Counted from the stretch's first letter, positions 15,748 through 24,244 are shown. The stretch is 64,000 nucleotides of DNA from Streptomyces sp. DH41 (GCF_029813785.1 NZ_JARVKY010000013.1:1-64000); one strand, 5' to 3'. The notes: a model not told the origin generated them from the sequence alone. Numbers and translations are program-made.

Positions 15748-17184
15748 ATGTCCGTCTCCACCGCTGCCGTCGACCAGTCCCTTTGTGCCCCTCTGCCGGT
15801 TCTGGGACGAGATGTCACCGTCCCGCTCGTCACCGGCGGCGAGGTCACGTACGCCGCGCTCGACTACGCCGCCAGCGCGCCCGCGCTCCAGCGGGTCTGG
15901 GACGACGTGGCGGCCTACGCCCCGTACTACGGCAGCGTGCACCGGGGCGCCGGATACCTGTCGCAGCTGTCGACCGACCTGTTCGAGAACGCCCGGACGA
16001 CCGTCGCCGGGTTCCTCGGCTGCCGGGAGGGGGACCAGGTGGTCTTCACCCGGTCCACCACCGACTCCCTCAACCTGCTCGCGGGCGCGCTGCCCGCCGG
16101 CTGCCGGGTCTTCGTCTTCGAGACCGAGCACCATGCCTCGCTGCTGCCCTGGCGCGGGGCCGACGTGACCTGTCTGGACGCCCCGCGCACCCCGGCGCAG
16201 GCCGTGGAGACGCTGGAGCGCGCCCTCGCCGCCCGTGAGCCGTACGGGCCCGCCCTGGTCTGCGTCACCGGCGCCTCCAACGTCACCGGTGAGCTGTGGC
16301 CGGTGCGCGAACTGGCCGCCGCCGCGCACGCGCACGGCGCCCGGATCGTCCTGGACGCCGCCCAGCTCGCCCCGCACCACCCGGTTTCCGTGGCCGACCT
16401 GGACGTGGACTGGGTCGCCTTCTCCGGACACAAGCTGTACGCCCCCTTCGGCTCCGGGGTGCTGGCCGGCCGCGCCGACTGGCTGCGCGAGGCGGAGCCC
16501 TACCTCGCCGGGGGCGGCGCCAGCCGCAGCGTCACCCGGCGCGCCGACGGGGGCGTGGACGTCGAGTGGCACGACAGCGCCGCCCGGCACGAGGCCGGGT
16601 CGCCCAACGTCATCGGCGCCTACGCCGTCGCCTCCGCCTGCAAGGCGCTCACCGAGGCCGGGTTCGACACCCTGGTCGCCCGCGAGGAGCAGCTGATCCG
16701 GAGGGTACGGGAGGGTCTCGCCGAGGTGCCCGAGGTGCGGATCCTCTCCCTCTTCGGAGACGACGCCCCCCGCGTCGGTGTGCTCTCCTTCGTCGTCGAG
16801 GGCTGGAACAGCTCGCACTTCGCCGCCGCGCTCTCCGCCGAGTACGGCATCGGTGTGCGCGACGGTCTGTTCTGCGCCCACCCGCTGGTGCGCACCCTGC
16901 TCGGCGGCGACCCGCAGGCGCAGGGCGAGTGCGGCGCCCCCGAGGCGGCGCCCGGCGAGAAGTCCCTCAACGCCATCCGCGTGAGCTTCGGCGCGGGCAC
17001 CCCGGACGAGCACGTCGAGCGGTTCACGCACGCCGTGCGGGAGCTGGTGAGCGAGGGTGCCCGGTGGAACTACCGCACCGAGGACGGCCGTTGCGTGCCC
17101 GACACCACCTCCGCCGACACCACCTCAGCCGACACCACCTCTGCCGACACCCTCTCCGAAGCGGCCGGCGCCTCCGCCGGCTGA
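15748..17184 (+). CDS. SufS-like class V aminotransferase / cysteine desulfurase family enzyme
   Basis: 478 residues. PLP Lys229 in FSGHKLYAPFG, Asp203 in VLDAAQLAPHH, His128-His129 in ETEHHASLLPW, and Cys376 in GVRDGLFCAHP at the position of the SufS sulfur-accepting Cys. These support a desulfurase or a close selenocysteine-lyase relative. The SAM-IV riboswitch ahead of it places it in sulfur/methionine metabolism, although the substrate is unknown. The last ~30 residues are a DTTSA repeat from a 15-base tandem repeat. Its 3' end overlaps the convergent glycerate kinase by 115 bases. The ATG follows GGGAG. Confidence 0.85.
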   Translation: MSVSTAAVDQSLCAPLPVLGRDVTVPLVTGGEVTYAALDYAASAPALQRVWDDVAAYAPYYGSVHRGAGYLSQLSTDLFENARTTVAGFLGCREGDQVVFTRSTTDSLNLLAGALPAGCRVFVFETEHHASLLPWRGADVTCLDAPRTPAQAVETLERALAAREPYGPALVCVTGASNVTGELWPVRELAAAAHAHGARIVLDAAQLAPHHPVSVADLDVDWVAFSGHKLYAPFGSGVLAGRADWLREAEPYLAGGGASRSVTRRADGGVDVEWHDSAARHEAGSPNVIGAYAVASACKALTEAGFDTLVAREEQLIRRVREGLAEVPEVRILSLFGDDAPRVGVLSFVVEGWNSSHFAAALSAEYGIGVRDGLFCAHPLVRTLLGGDPQAQGECGAPEAAPGEKSLNAIRVSFGAGTPDEHVERFTHAVRELVSEGARWNYRTEDGRCVPDTTSADTTSADTTSADTLSEAAGASAG

Positions 17185-18494
17185 GCGGCCCGGCCCGGCA
17201 GCCGTGACCCCAGCACGATCATGCGCAGCGCCCGCTCCGTGGCGTCCGTGAGCAGCTCGGCGGCGCGCAGCAGCGCGTCCGCCAGGGCCATCGGCGCCGG
17301 CATGATGCCGTGGCAGGCGTCCACCCCCGGCACGTCGTGGGCGCCCTCGCCGAGCGTGCCGGCCAGGGCGAGGACGGGACGGCCGTAGAGCTTGGCGCGG
17401 CGGGCCACCTCGGCGGGGACCTTGCCGCGCGGCGTCTGGTGGTCCAGCGCCCCCTCGGCGGTGAGCACGAGGTCGGCGCGGGCCAGGCGGGCGTCCAGGT
17501 CGAGGTGGTCGAGCAGCACGTCGAAGCGGGGCAGCAGCCGGGCCCCGACGGCGGCCAGCCCCGCGCCCAGCCCGCCGGAGGCGCCGGTGCCGGGGCCGTG
17601 GCGCAGGTCGGTGCCGGTGACACCGAGGTCGCGGGTCAGGACGCGCGCCCAGTTCTCCAGCCCGGCCGACAACTCCTCGACCTGTGCGGGCGTCGCCCCC
17701 TTCTGCGGGCCGAACACCCGGGCCACGCCGCGTTCTCCGCACAGTACGTTGAACGGGTTGCAGGCGACGAGCAGTTCGGTGTCCTTCAGCCGGGAGTCCA
17801 GCCCCGACGGGTCGATGCGGGCGAGGCGGGTCAGCTCCCGTCCGCCGGGCGGCAGTTCGAAGCCGTCCGCGTCCAGCAGCCGGGCCCCGAGCGCCTGGAG
17901 CGCGCCCGCGCCCCCGTCCGACGTACCCGAGTCGCCGCAGCCGATCAGGATCCGCCGCACGCCGGTGTCGAGCGCGGCGCGGAGCAGCTCGCCGACGCCG
18001 TACGTCGTCGTGGCGCCCGGGTCGCGCAGGGCGCGGGGGACCAGGGACAGTCCCGCTACGGCCGCCATCTCCACCACCGCCGTGTCCCGGGCGCCGAGCA
18101 GCGCGAAATGGGTGCCGACGGGTTCGCCGACCGGCCCGGTGGCGGCCAGCGCGACCAGCCGCCCACCGGTCGCGGCGGCCAGCGCGACGGCCGTGCCCTC
18201 GCCGCCGTCGACGAGCGGGATCAGGTCGATCTCGGCATCCGGCAGGACCCGGCGGACGCCCGCCGCGATGGCGTCGGCGGCGGCCTGGGCGGACAGGGAC
18301 TCCTTGAAGCCGCTGGGGGCCACCACGACACGGTTCAGCACGGAGGGCACGGAGGGCACGGCGGGCACAGCGGTCACGGCCGACACGGCGGGCACAGCGG
18401 TCACGGCCGACACGGCGGGCACAGCGGTCACGGCGGGCACGGCGGATACAGCGGGTACGGCGGGTACGGCGGATACGGCGGGCATGGCGGACAT
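17070..18494 (-). CDS. Glycerate kinase with a repetitive N-terminal extension
   Basis: 474 residues from ATG 18494, chosen because AAGGAG lies 7 bases upstream. The family domain (GlxK/GarK type) starts only at about residue 51 with NRVVVAPSGFKESLSA. It contains VDGGEGTA, the GCGDSGTSDGGAGALQALG stretch (about 200-218) and the acidic-rich FGPQKGA region. The family phosphorylates D-glycerate with ATP. The first ~48 residues are Ala-Val-Pro/Ser repeats encoded by tandem DNA repeats and are not part of the fold. The C-terminus carries VSAEV repeats and overlaps the facing SufS-like gene. It follows the permease by 11 bases, so glycerate may be the imported substrate. Confidence 0.88.
   Translation of the reverse strand: MSAMPAVSAVPAVPAVSAVPAVTAVPAVSAVTAVPAVSAVTAVPAVPSVPSVLNRVVVAPSGFKESLSAQAAADAIAAGVRRVLPDAEIDLIPLVDGGEGTAVALAAATGGRLVALAATGPVGEPVGTHFALLGARDTAVVEMAAVAGLSLVPRALRDPGATTTYGVGELLRAALDTGVRRILIGCGDSGTSDGGAGALQALGARLLDADGFELPPGGRELTRLARIDPSGLDSRLKDTELLVACNPFNVLCGERGVARVFGPQKGATPAQVEELSAGLENWARVLTRDLGVTGTDLRHGPGTGASGGLGAGLAAVGARLLPRFDVLLDHLDLDARLARADLVLTAEGALDHQTPRGKVPAEVARRAKLYGRPVLALAGTLGEGAHDVPGVDACHGIMPAPMALADALLRAAELLTDATERALRMIVLGSRLPGRAAQPAEAPAASERVSAEVVSAEVVSAEVVSGTQRPSSVR
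17101..17160. repeat. Four 15-base tandem repeats in two overlapping genes
   Basis: Units of GACACCACCTCCGCC and close variants at 17101, 17116, 17131 and 17146. They encode DTTSA in the SufS-like gene on the plus strand and VSAEV in glycerate kinase on the minus strand, both in frame because the unit is a multiple of three. Confidence 0.85.
18358..18491 (-). repeat. 27-base and 9-base tandem repeats encoding the glycerate kinase N-terminus
   Basis: On the plus strand, 27-base units ACGGCGGGCACAGCGGTCAC plus GGCCGAC start at 18358 and 18385, with a partial third at 18412. Degenerate 9-base units (GCGGGTACG, GCGGATACG) continue to the start codon. All are multiples of three, so copy-number change alters length without breaking the frame. 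Confidence 0.9.
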
Positions 18495-18505
18495 GAAGGG
18501 CTCCT

Positions 18506-19921
18506 TCAACGGGTCACGGGTACGCCGAGCAGCGGCCAGACGGCGGCGGCGAAGAACAGCACGAGCGCGGCGGTCAGCGGTGCCAGGACGGCGGACAGCC
18601 GCAGCAGGTCGCGCGGGGTGTAGGTGGGGGTGCCGGGGATGTCGGAGAAAAGCGTGACCGGCTTGGCGGAGGCCGGGAGGGTGTGGCAGAAGCCGGCGGC
18701 GGCGGTGGACGCGAGCGCGGCGGTGACCGGGTTGACCCCGGCGCCCACGGCCGCGGCGATGACCAGCGGGACCAGCACGGAGGAGCGGGCCGAGCGGGAC
18801 TGGAGGACCAGGTGGGCCGCCGTACTGACCGCGATCACGATCCCGAGGAAGACGGCCGGCGCGACCCCCGCGGGCAGCCCCGACACCAGCCACTTCGCCG
18901 CGCCGGAGTCGGCGAGCGCGACGCCCATCGCCATGGTCGCCGCCATGAACAGCAGCAGCGACCAGGGGACGGTCTTCAGCGCGTCCTTGAGCCGCACGGT
19001 GCCGAGCGCGGGGGAGGAGGCGACGACCGCACCGATCAGCGCCACCACAGCGGGCGAGACATGGTGCAGGGGCTCGCTGCACCACAGGGTCACCACCGTG
19101 GCCAGCAGCGCGGCGCAGCGCTTCTCCGCCTGCGTCCAGGGGCCGGTGACCGGGCTCTCGGTGTGCCGCTGTATCTCCTCGGCGGTGATGCGCACCGGGC
19201 CCTTGCGCTCCGCCCGCCGGGTGGTCGTCAGCAGGACCGTCTCGGCGGCCAGATGGGAGGAGGTCACCGCCAGCGGCAGACCGAGCAGCAGCCACTGGGT
19301 GAAGCCGATCCGGTCGCCGGTCGACTCCCACAGCACCGACACGGTGATCAGATGGGCGCCCGCGCCGATCAGGGTCGCCACCGCCGACAGAAGGATCACG
19401 GTCGGAAACAGCAACGCGAGCATCACGACCAGTCGCTTCCGGTCGGCGAGGGCCTTGGCGAGGGCGAGGAACACCGGCAGCGCGAGCGCCGCCCGGCCCG
19501 ACGTGGCCGGCACCGCGAACGCGGTGACGACCAGCGCGGCCGTCGTCAGGTGCACCAACTGCCGTACGTTGCGCGCCCCGCCGACCAGGAAGGCCGCCGC
19601 CCGCCCCGCGAGCCCGGTCCGGGCCACCGCCGCCGCCAGCACGAAGGCGCAGATCAGCAGCCACACCGTGTCGTCGCCGAGGGTGCCGAAGAGGGTGTCG
19701 CTGCTGATCACGCCGGTCGCGGTCAGCGCCAGTCCGGCGCCCAGCGCGATGTAGGTGTCGTCGATCGGCGTACCGATCCAGGCGCAGGTGGCCAGCGCGA
19801 ACACGGCGAGGGTGAGGCGCGCGTCGCCGCCGAGGGCGGGGAAGTTGGCGGGTACCGCCAGCAGCGCGCACAGGGACAGCGCCACGCACAGGGCCGCCGC
19901 GAGGCGGAGGTTCAACGTCAC
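18506..19921 (-). CDS. DASS/SLC13-type anion permease
   Basis: 471 residues, about 12 membrane helices, GTG start. Repeated halves each have an inserted hairpin with Ser/Thr-Gly features (for example VPATSGRAALALPVF, about 137-151, and a PASAKPVTLFSD segment near 430), as in dicarboxylate/sulfate symporters of the DASS family. It is 11 bases upstream of glycerate kinase on the same strand, so an operon is likely. By inference it brings in glycerate or a C4/C3 acid for the kinase. Family membership is well supported; the substrate is not. Confidence 0.8.
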   Translation of the reverse strand: MTLNLRLAAALCVALSLCALLAVPANFPALGGDARLTLAVFALATCAWIGTPIDDTYIALGAGLALTATGVISSDTLFGTLGDDTVWLLICAFVLAAAVARTGLAGRAAAFLVGGARNVRQLVHLTTAALVVTAFAVPATSGRAALALPVFLALAKALADRKRLVVMLALLFPTVILLSAVATLIGAGAHLITVSVLWESTGDRIGFTQWLLLGLPLAVTSSHLAAETVLLTTTRRAERKGPVRITAEEIQRHTESPVTGPWTQAEKRCAALLATVVTLWCSEPLHHVSPAVVALIGAVVASSPALGTVRLKDALKTVPWSLLLFMAATMAMGVALADSGAAKWLVSGLPAGVAPAVFLGIVIAVSTAAHLVLQSRSARSSVLVPLVIAAAVGAGVNPVTAALASTAAAGFCHTLPASAKPVTLFSDIPGTPTYTPRDLLRLSAVLAPLTAALVLFFAAAVWPLLGVPVTR

Positions 19922-20012
19922 GTCATCGAGGGTTCTCCCGGGCGGTGAGCCCTCAATGAGTCCGACATGAAGGAAACTTCACCAAATGCCGCCCGGTGGG
20001 CCGATACGTACG

Positions 20013-20675
20013 TCAGCCCGGCAGCCGGTACCCCATGCCCCGTACCGTCTGCACCCGCTGCGCCCCCAGCTTCTTGCGCAGCGCCCGCACGTACACGTCC
20101 ACGATGTTGGAGCCGGGGTCGAAGTCGTAGCCCCACACGTGCGACAGGATCTGCTCCCGGGACAGGACCTGTCCCGGATGCCGCAGGAACAGCTCGAGCA
20201 GCACGAACTCACGGGCCGTCAGGTCCACCAGCCGGTCCGCGGCACGGGCCCGGCGGGTACGCAGGTCCAGGGAGAGGTCGCCCGACCTCAGCACCGTCAC
20301 CTCGGGCGCCCTGGCCGCCGTACGCAACCGCAGCCGTACCCGGGCGAGCAGTTCCTCGAACCGGAACGGCTTGGTCATCCAGTCGTCGGCGCCGCCCTCC
20401 AGGCCGGCCACCGTGTCCCGTACGGAGTCCCGCGCGGTCAGCACGATCACCGGGGTCGTCACCCGGGACTCGCGCAGCTCGCGCAGGACCGTGAAGCCGT
20501 CCCGGCCGGGGAGCCCGATGTCCAGGACGACCAGGTCGAAGCCGCCGGTGAGGGCGTACTCGTAGGCGGCGTCGCCGTCGGCGACGGCGGTGGTGGTGAA
20601 GCCGTTGGCGCGCAGGCCCTTCTCGACGAAGGAGGCGATGCGCTCCTCGTCCTCGACGATGAGGATGCGGTTCAT
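20013..20675 (-). CDS. OmpR-type response regulator
   Basis: 220 residues. Receiver domain: acidic pair in VEDEERI, phospho-Asp51 in LVVLDIGLPG, Thr in VLTARD and Lys in MTKPFRFEEL, all present. The C-terminal winged helix (about 125-220) contains LTAREFVLLELFLRHPGQVLS-type recognition and the ending VQTVRGMGYRLPG. It is 19 bases from the histidine kinase, which it follows in the same transcript. It controls unknown target genes. Confidence 0.95.
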   Translation of the reverse strand: MNRILIVEDEERIASFVEKGLRANGFTTTAVADGDAAYEYALTGGFDLVVLDIGLPGRDGFTVLRELRESRVTTPVIVLTARDSVRDTVAGLEGGADDWMTKPFRFEELLARVRLRLRTAARAPEVTVLRSGDLSLDLRTRRARAADRLVDLTAREFVLLELFLRHPGQVLSREQILSHVWGYDFDPGSNIVDVYVRALRKKLGAQRVQTVRGMGYRLPG

Positions 20676-20694
20676 GGGCGTGCCTCTTCCGGAG

Positions 20695-22194
20695 TCAGTC
20701 CAGTGTCAGTACGAAGGTGGCGCCGCCACCCTCGGTGGTGCGCAGGGCGACCCGCCCGCCGTGGCCCTCCGCGATCGCCTTGACGATCGACAGTCCGAGC
20801 CCGGCACCGCTCCCGCGCGCCCCGCGCCGGGCCGTGCCGCGCCGGAACCGCTCGAAGACGACCTCGGCGTCCTGCGGCTGGACGCCGGGCCCGGAGTCGG
20901 CGACGTACAGCTCGACGCGGGTGCCGTCGGCGCGGGAGCCGATGCGGATGGTCTGGCCGGTGGTGGTGTGCTGCACGGCGTTCTGCGCGAGCTGCACCAT
21001 GGCCTGCGTGATCCGCTGGGGGTCCAGCCGGGCCTCGCGGTCGGCGACCCCGTCCAGCACCCAGTCCCGGTCGCCGAGGGTGCGGGCCTTGACGTAGACG
21101 TCGGCGGTGAGTTCGGCGAGCTGGACCGGCTCGGGCGTGACGAAGTCGGGGCGTTCGGCCTTGGCGAGCAGCAGCAGGTCCTCGACGATGCGGCTCATCC
21201 GGTCCAGTTCGTCGGTGACGAGGCGGACGGTCTCCTCGCGTTCCGCCGGGTCGTCGCCCATCAGTTCCAGGTGGCCGCGGACGATGGTGATCGGGGTGCG
21301 CAGTTCGTGGCTCGCGTCGTCGACGAACCGGCGCTGGGTGGCGAAGGCGCGTTCCAGCCGGTCGAGCATGGCGTTGAACGTCTCGGCGAGCGCGGCCACG
21401 TCGTCGTGTCCGTGCACCGGGATGCGCCGCGTCAGGTCCTGCTCGGTGAGCTGCGCGGCGGTGGTCCGCACCAGCCGGACCGGTTTGAGGATCCGGCCCG
21501 CGACCACCCAGGCGATGCCGGTGGTCATCAGCAGGGCGACTCCGGAGATGGCGAGCAGGACGCGGAACACCTCGTTGGCGCGCGCCTGTTCCCGCCCGGG
21601 ATGGAAGGCGACCACGAACGCGGCCGCCGGTTCGCCGCCGTACCGGGCGACGGTGACCTTGGCCCAGCGGATGTCCCCCTGCGGCCGCTCCAGGGTGCCG
21701 GTGGAGTCGGGCGAGGCGTAGATGCGGCGCCTGGCGTCGGCGTCCTTGTGCAGGGGCAGGGCGACCGGGATCTCGCGCTGCTGGATGATCTGGGTGGGCC
21801 TGCTGCCCTTCTCGCCCACCAGGCCGACCAGTTCCTCGTCCAGGTCGGCGTACTGCCTCTCCAGGAAGACCCGCAGCAGCCGCCCCGGGTCGGTGAACGG
21901 GCGGCCGGTCTCCGGGTCGAAGCCCTGCTCCTCGAAGTTGGCGAACTCGCCGGCCTCCTGCGCGAGCAGGCCGTTGATCCGCTGGTCGGTGTCGTGCAGC
22001 AGGATCGACCGGGTGGTCGCGGCCACCGAGGCGAGGGCGACCGCCATCACGAGCAGCAGCCAGAGCAGGATGCGGACACGGGCCGAGATCCGGCGGCGCT
22101 CGCGGTCAGCCGTCGTCGCCGGATCCGTCGTCGGCGCCCGAGTCGTCCCCGGTGTCCCTGGTGTCCTGGCCTCGGTCGTCGTCATCGTCGTCAT
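20695..22194 (-). CDS. Sensor histidine kinase
   Basis: 499 residues. Two membrane helices (about 43-63 and 207-228) enclose an extracytoplasmic sensor of ~140 residues. Then come a HAMP domain, the phospho-acceptor His in DDASHELRTPIT (about 306) and an ATPase domain with N box (LAQNAVQHT), DSGPGVQPQDAE and GAGLGLSIVKAI. The N-terminal 36 residues are Thr/Pro/Ala-rich, with several possible starts (22194, 22185). All of them overlap the upstream 104-aa gene, so the two are coupled. The signal is unknown; the acidic small protein may take part. Confidence 0.92.
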   Translation of the reverse strand: MTTMTTTEARTPGTPGTTRAPTTDPATTADRERRRISARVRILLWLLLVMAVALASVAATTRSILLHDTDQRINGLLAQEAGEFANFEEQGFDPETGRPFTDPGRLLRVFLERQYADLDEELVGLVGEKGSRPTQIIQQREIPVALPLHKDADARRRIYASPDSTGTLERPQGDIRWAKVTVARYGGEPAAAFVVAFHPGREQARANEVFRVLLAISGVALLMTTGIAWVVAGRILKPVRLVRTTAAQLTEQDLTRRIPVHGHDDVAALAETFNAMLDRLERAFATQRRFVDDASHELRTPITIVRGHLELMGDDPAEREETVRLVTDELDRMSRIVEDLLLLAKAERPDFVTPEPVQLAELTADVYVKARTLGDRDWVLDGVADREARLDPQRITQAMVQLAQNAVQHTTTGQTIRIGSRADGTRVELYVADSGPGVQPQDAEVVFERFRRGTARRGARGSGAGLGLSIVKAIAEGHGGRVALRTTEGGGATFVLTLD

Positions 22195-22420
22195 CCGGAG
22201 GGCTGTCGGTCACCGGTGGCCGGGTCACCACCTGGTCGCTGGGCGTCGGTGCGGGCGAGGAGGAGGTGGGGGTCGGCGTCGGGGAGCCGCTCTCCAGCTC
22301 CACCTTGGCCGGGACCTTGGGTTCCTGCGGACTGTCGGTGAGGGCGAAACTGGTCGCGGCGATGCCGAGCGGGATCAGGACGACGGCCGCCAGGGCCGCC
22401 ATCCGGCGAGAGAAGACCAT
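22106..22420 (-). CDS. Small exported protein with a polyacidic tail
   Basis: 104 residues, ATG start at 22420. One signal/anchor helix (about 8-27), then a Pro/Thr/Ser linker and a tail with seven consecutive Asp (DSPPDDDDDDD) and further Asp/Gly to the end. It precedes and overlaps the sensor kinase by 89 bases, so it is probably part of that operon. An acidic tail outside the membrane suggests binding of cations such as Ca or Mg, or of a basic partner. No known family is recognised. Confidence 0.65.
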   Translation of the reverse strand: MVFSRRMAALAAVVLIPLGIAATSFALTDSPQEPKVPAKVELESGSPTPTPTSSSPAPTPSDQVVTRPPVTDSPPDDDDDDDRGQDTRDTGDDSGADDGSGDDG

Positions 22421-22511
22421 GTCCCCGATCCTGCGCCCGGTACCCGTCGTCCCGGATGAGTCCGCGATGAAGAACTCTTCATCAGCGTCCGCCGGACGTC
22501 GGTACCGGTCG

Positions 22512-22793
22512 TCAGTTGTCGAGCCCGATGGCGAACGCCGCCTCCAGGTCGTGCTGTGAGTACGTCCGGAACGCCACGTGCGTGTCCGTGCCCTCCACGC
22601 CCGGGATCTTGCTGATCCGGCCGGGGATGACCTCTGCCAGGTCCTCGTGTTCGTTCACCCGCACCATGGCGATCAGGTCGTAGGTGCCGGTGACGGAGAA
22701 GACCTCGCTGACGCTCTCCAGCGCGGCGATCTGCTCCGCGATCTCTGGGATCCGGTCCACGCTGGTCTTGATGAGGACGATCGCGCTGATCAC
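22512..22793 (-). CDS. Stand-alone AsnC/Lrp ligand-binding (RAM) domain protein
   Basis: 93 residues that match only the C-terminal ligand-binding domain of Lrp/AsnC regulators (VFSVTGTYDLIAMVRV, DTHVAFRTYSQHD). The DNA-binding helix-turn-helix is absent. Such SraM-type proteins form dimers to octamers and bind amino acids, sometimes mixing with full-length Lrp regulators. The ATG start gives a complete domain, so it is not a truncation product. The ligand is unknown. Confidence 0.9.
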   Translation of the reverse strand: MISAIVLIKTSVDRIPEIAEQIAALESVSEVFSVTGTYDLIAMVRVNEHEDLAEVIPGRISKIPGVEGTDTHVAFRTYSQHDLEAAFAIGLDN

Positions 22794-22870
22794 GGCTGTT
22801 TCTCTCCCTCGGGGGCCGCCACTGGAACGCTCTTCACTTTAGAGCCTCCCCGGCGGACCATGCCGCGGGC

Positions 22871-23004
22871 GCGGGGTCTGGCACACACATCTGCGGCGTT
22901 GTCGTCACTCTCCCCCACTCTCGGCTTCGCTCGAGCGGGAGGGGCCCCCATCGCTCCGCGTCGACTCCCTCCTCCGCCTTGCAGCTGCACGCACCAGACC
23001 CCGC
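22871..23004. mobile_element. MITE-like inverted-repeat element
   Basis: About 134 bases bounded by GCGGGGTCTGG (22871-22881) and its exact complement CCAGACCCCGC (22994-23004). The similarity continues to ~24 bases on each side with mismatches. The interior holds CTCTCGGCTTCGCTCGAGCGGGAG, whose core recurs at 35702-35742. There is no transposase. Parts resemble sequences scattered in Streptomyces genomes as I remember them. It covers the end of the rhomboid gene. Confidence 0.55.
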
Positions 23005-23783
23005 TCACCGGCGCGGACAGGCTTCCGTTGCTTACCCGCGGCCTGGTCCGCCGGGCAGGCTCTAGTCGTACGCCCGAACCGCACCCACGCGAAGACGAAG
23101 CCCAGCCCGAAGCCCACCAGGTGTGCGAGGTACGCCACCCCCGGGCCGTCGCCGGCCTGCCCCGCCGCCAGCCACTGCAGGGCCGCCCAGAACGGCAGCA
23201 CGACCCAGGCGGGGAAGCGCAGCGGCAGGAAGAAGAGGAAGGGCAGGAGGCTGGTCACCCGGGCGTGCGGGAAGAGGAAGAGGAACGCACCGAGGATCGC
23301 GGAGATCGCCCCCGAGGCGCCGACCAGGGACTGCTGGGAGTGGGCGTTGGCCCCCGCGTAGCCGAGCAGGGCCAGGTAGCCGCAGCCGAGGTAGAACAGG
23401 GCGAACTGGAGCCGGCCCATCCGTTCCTCGGTCATCGCGCCGAAGACGTAGAGGAAGAGCATGTTGCCCAGCAGGTGCACCCAGCTGCCGTGGACGAACA
23501 GTGCCGTGGCGGGGGTGAGCGCGGACCCGGGGGAGTCCTCGAACAGTTCTGCGGGGATCACGCCCCACCGCCGGAAGTGGGCGCGCTGCGCGGCCAGCAG
23601 TTCCTCCCCGGTGCCGTACGCCGGATTCAGACCCGCCGCCGGGCTGAGCAGGAACAGCAGGCAGCACAGGGTGATCAGCCCGTACGTCACCGGCGCGGAC
23701 CGGCCTCGGGCCGTGCGGGCCGTGCGGGCCGTGCCGAGCGTCCTGACCGTGCCGAGGGCCGCCGTGCGCCAGTTGCGGATCAT
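22905..23783 (-). CDS. Rhomboid family intramembrane serine protease
   Basis: 292 residues from ATG 23783 (an in-frame GTG lies 6 bases earlier). Six membrane helices. The catalytic dyad is Ser157 in GASGAIS and His221 in AHLVGFGLG, with the HGSWVHLLGN loop and the oxyanion Asn107 present. It cleaves membrane-bound substrates within the bilayer. Residues from about 240 on are Arg-rich and unlike the family. The last ~33 residues are encoded by the inverted-repeat element at 22871-23004, which also supplies the stop. Substrates are unknown. Confidence 0.92.
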   Translation of the reverse strand: MIRNWRTAALGTVRTLGTARTARTARGRSAPVTYGLITLCCLLFLLSPAAGLNPAYGTGEELLAAQRAHFRRWGVIPAELFEDSPGSALTPATALFVHGSWVHLLGNMLFLYVFGAMTEERMGRLQFALFYLGCGYLALLGYAGANAHSQQSLVGASGAISAILGAFLFLFPHARVTSLLPFLFFLPLRFPAWVVLPFWAALQWLAAGQAGDGPGVAYLAHLVGFGLGFVFAWVRFGRTTRACPADQAAGKQRKPVRAGERGLVRAAARRRRESTRSDGGPSRSSEAESGGE

Positions 23784-23939
23784 GTACACAGAGCATGACG
23801 TAACGGGACGCAACCGCCCAGGCCGCCTCGCCGCCGTGGACACGCGGGCGTCGGGTACCCGCCAGGCCGTAGGGTTACGAGCCACACGCGCCGGGAAGAC
23901 CGGCGGGTCACCGACACCGGAAGAGAGCGAACAGCCACG

Positions 23940-24179
23940 ATGACGGTTCCCCAGCCGACCGACACGACGCGGTGGCGCTGCACCCTCTGCGGCAACCTCA
24001 CCCGCTTCGACGTGACCCGGGCCTCGAAGGTCGTCGAGTACGTGCACCTCGATCTGGCCGGTGAGCCGAAGGTCGAGGAGCGCGAGGTACTCAGTGAGAC
24101 CATCGAGTCGGTGCGGTGCCGCTGGTGCAACGCCGTGGACCAGGTGGAACTCGTGGACAGGCCGGGTGCCGCCTCCTGA
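23940..24179 (+). CDS. Small zinc-ribbon-like protein
   Basis: 79 residues with two CxxC knuckles: CTLC (about 14-17) and CRWC (about 60-63), spaced as in a zinc ribbon. The rest is charged and soluble. Streptomyces-type conserved hypothetical. It is divergent from the rhomboid gene and 65 bases upstream of the NYN protein, so possibly cotranscribed with it. Function unknown; binding of RNA or protein is plausible for the fold. Confidence 0.8.
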   Translation: MTVPQPTDTTRWRCTLCGNLTRFDVTRASKVVEYVHLDLAGEPKVEEREVLSETIESVRCRWCNAVDQVELVDRPGAAS

Positions 24180-24244
24180 TGACGGGAGCGGCCCCCGCAT
24201 GAGGTGATCCCGAGCGGGATCGCGCAGAGGCATTGGGGTGACGG

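Noticed and set aside
17101..18491. Possible CRISPR or operator arrays
   Set aside because: Repeats are coding, in-frame and contiguous.
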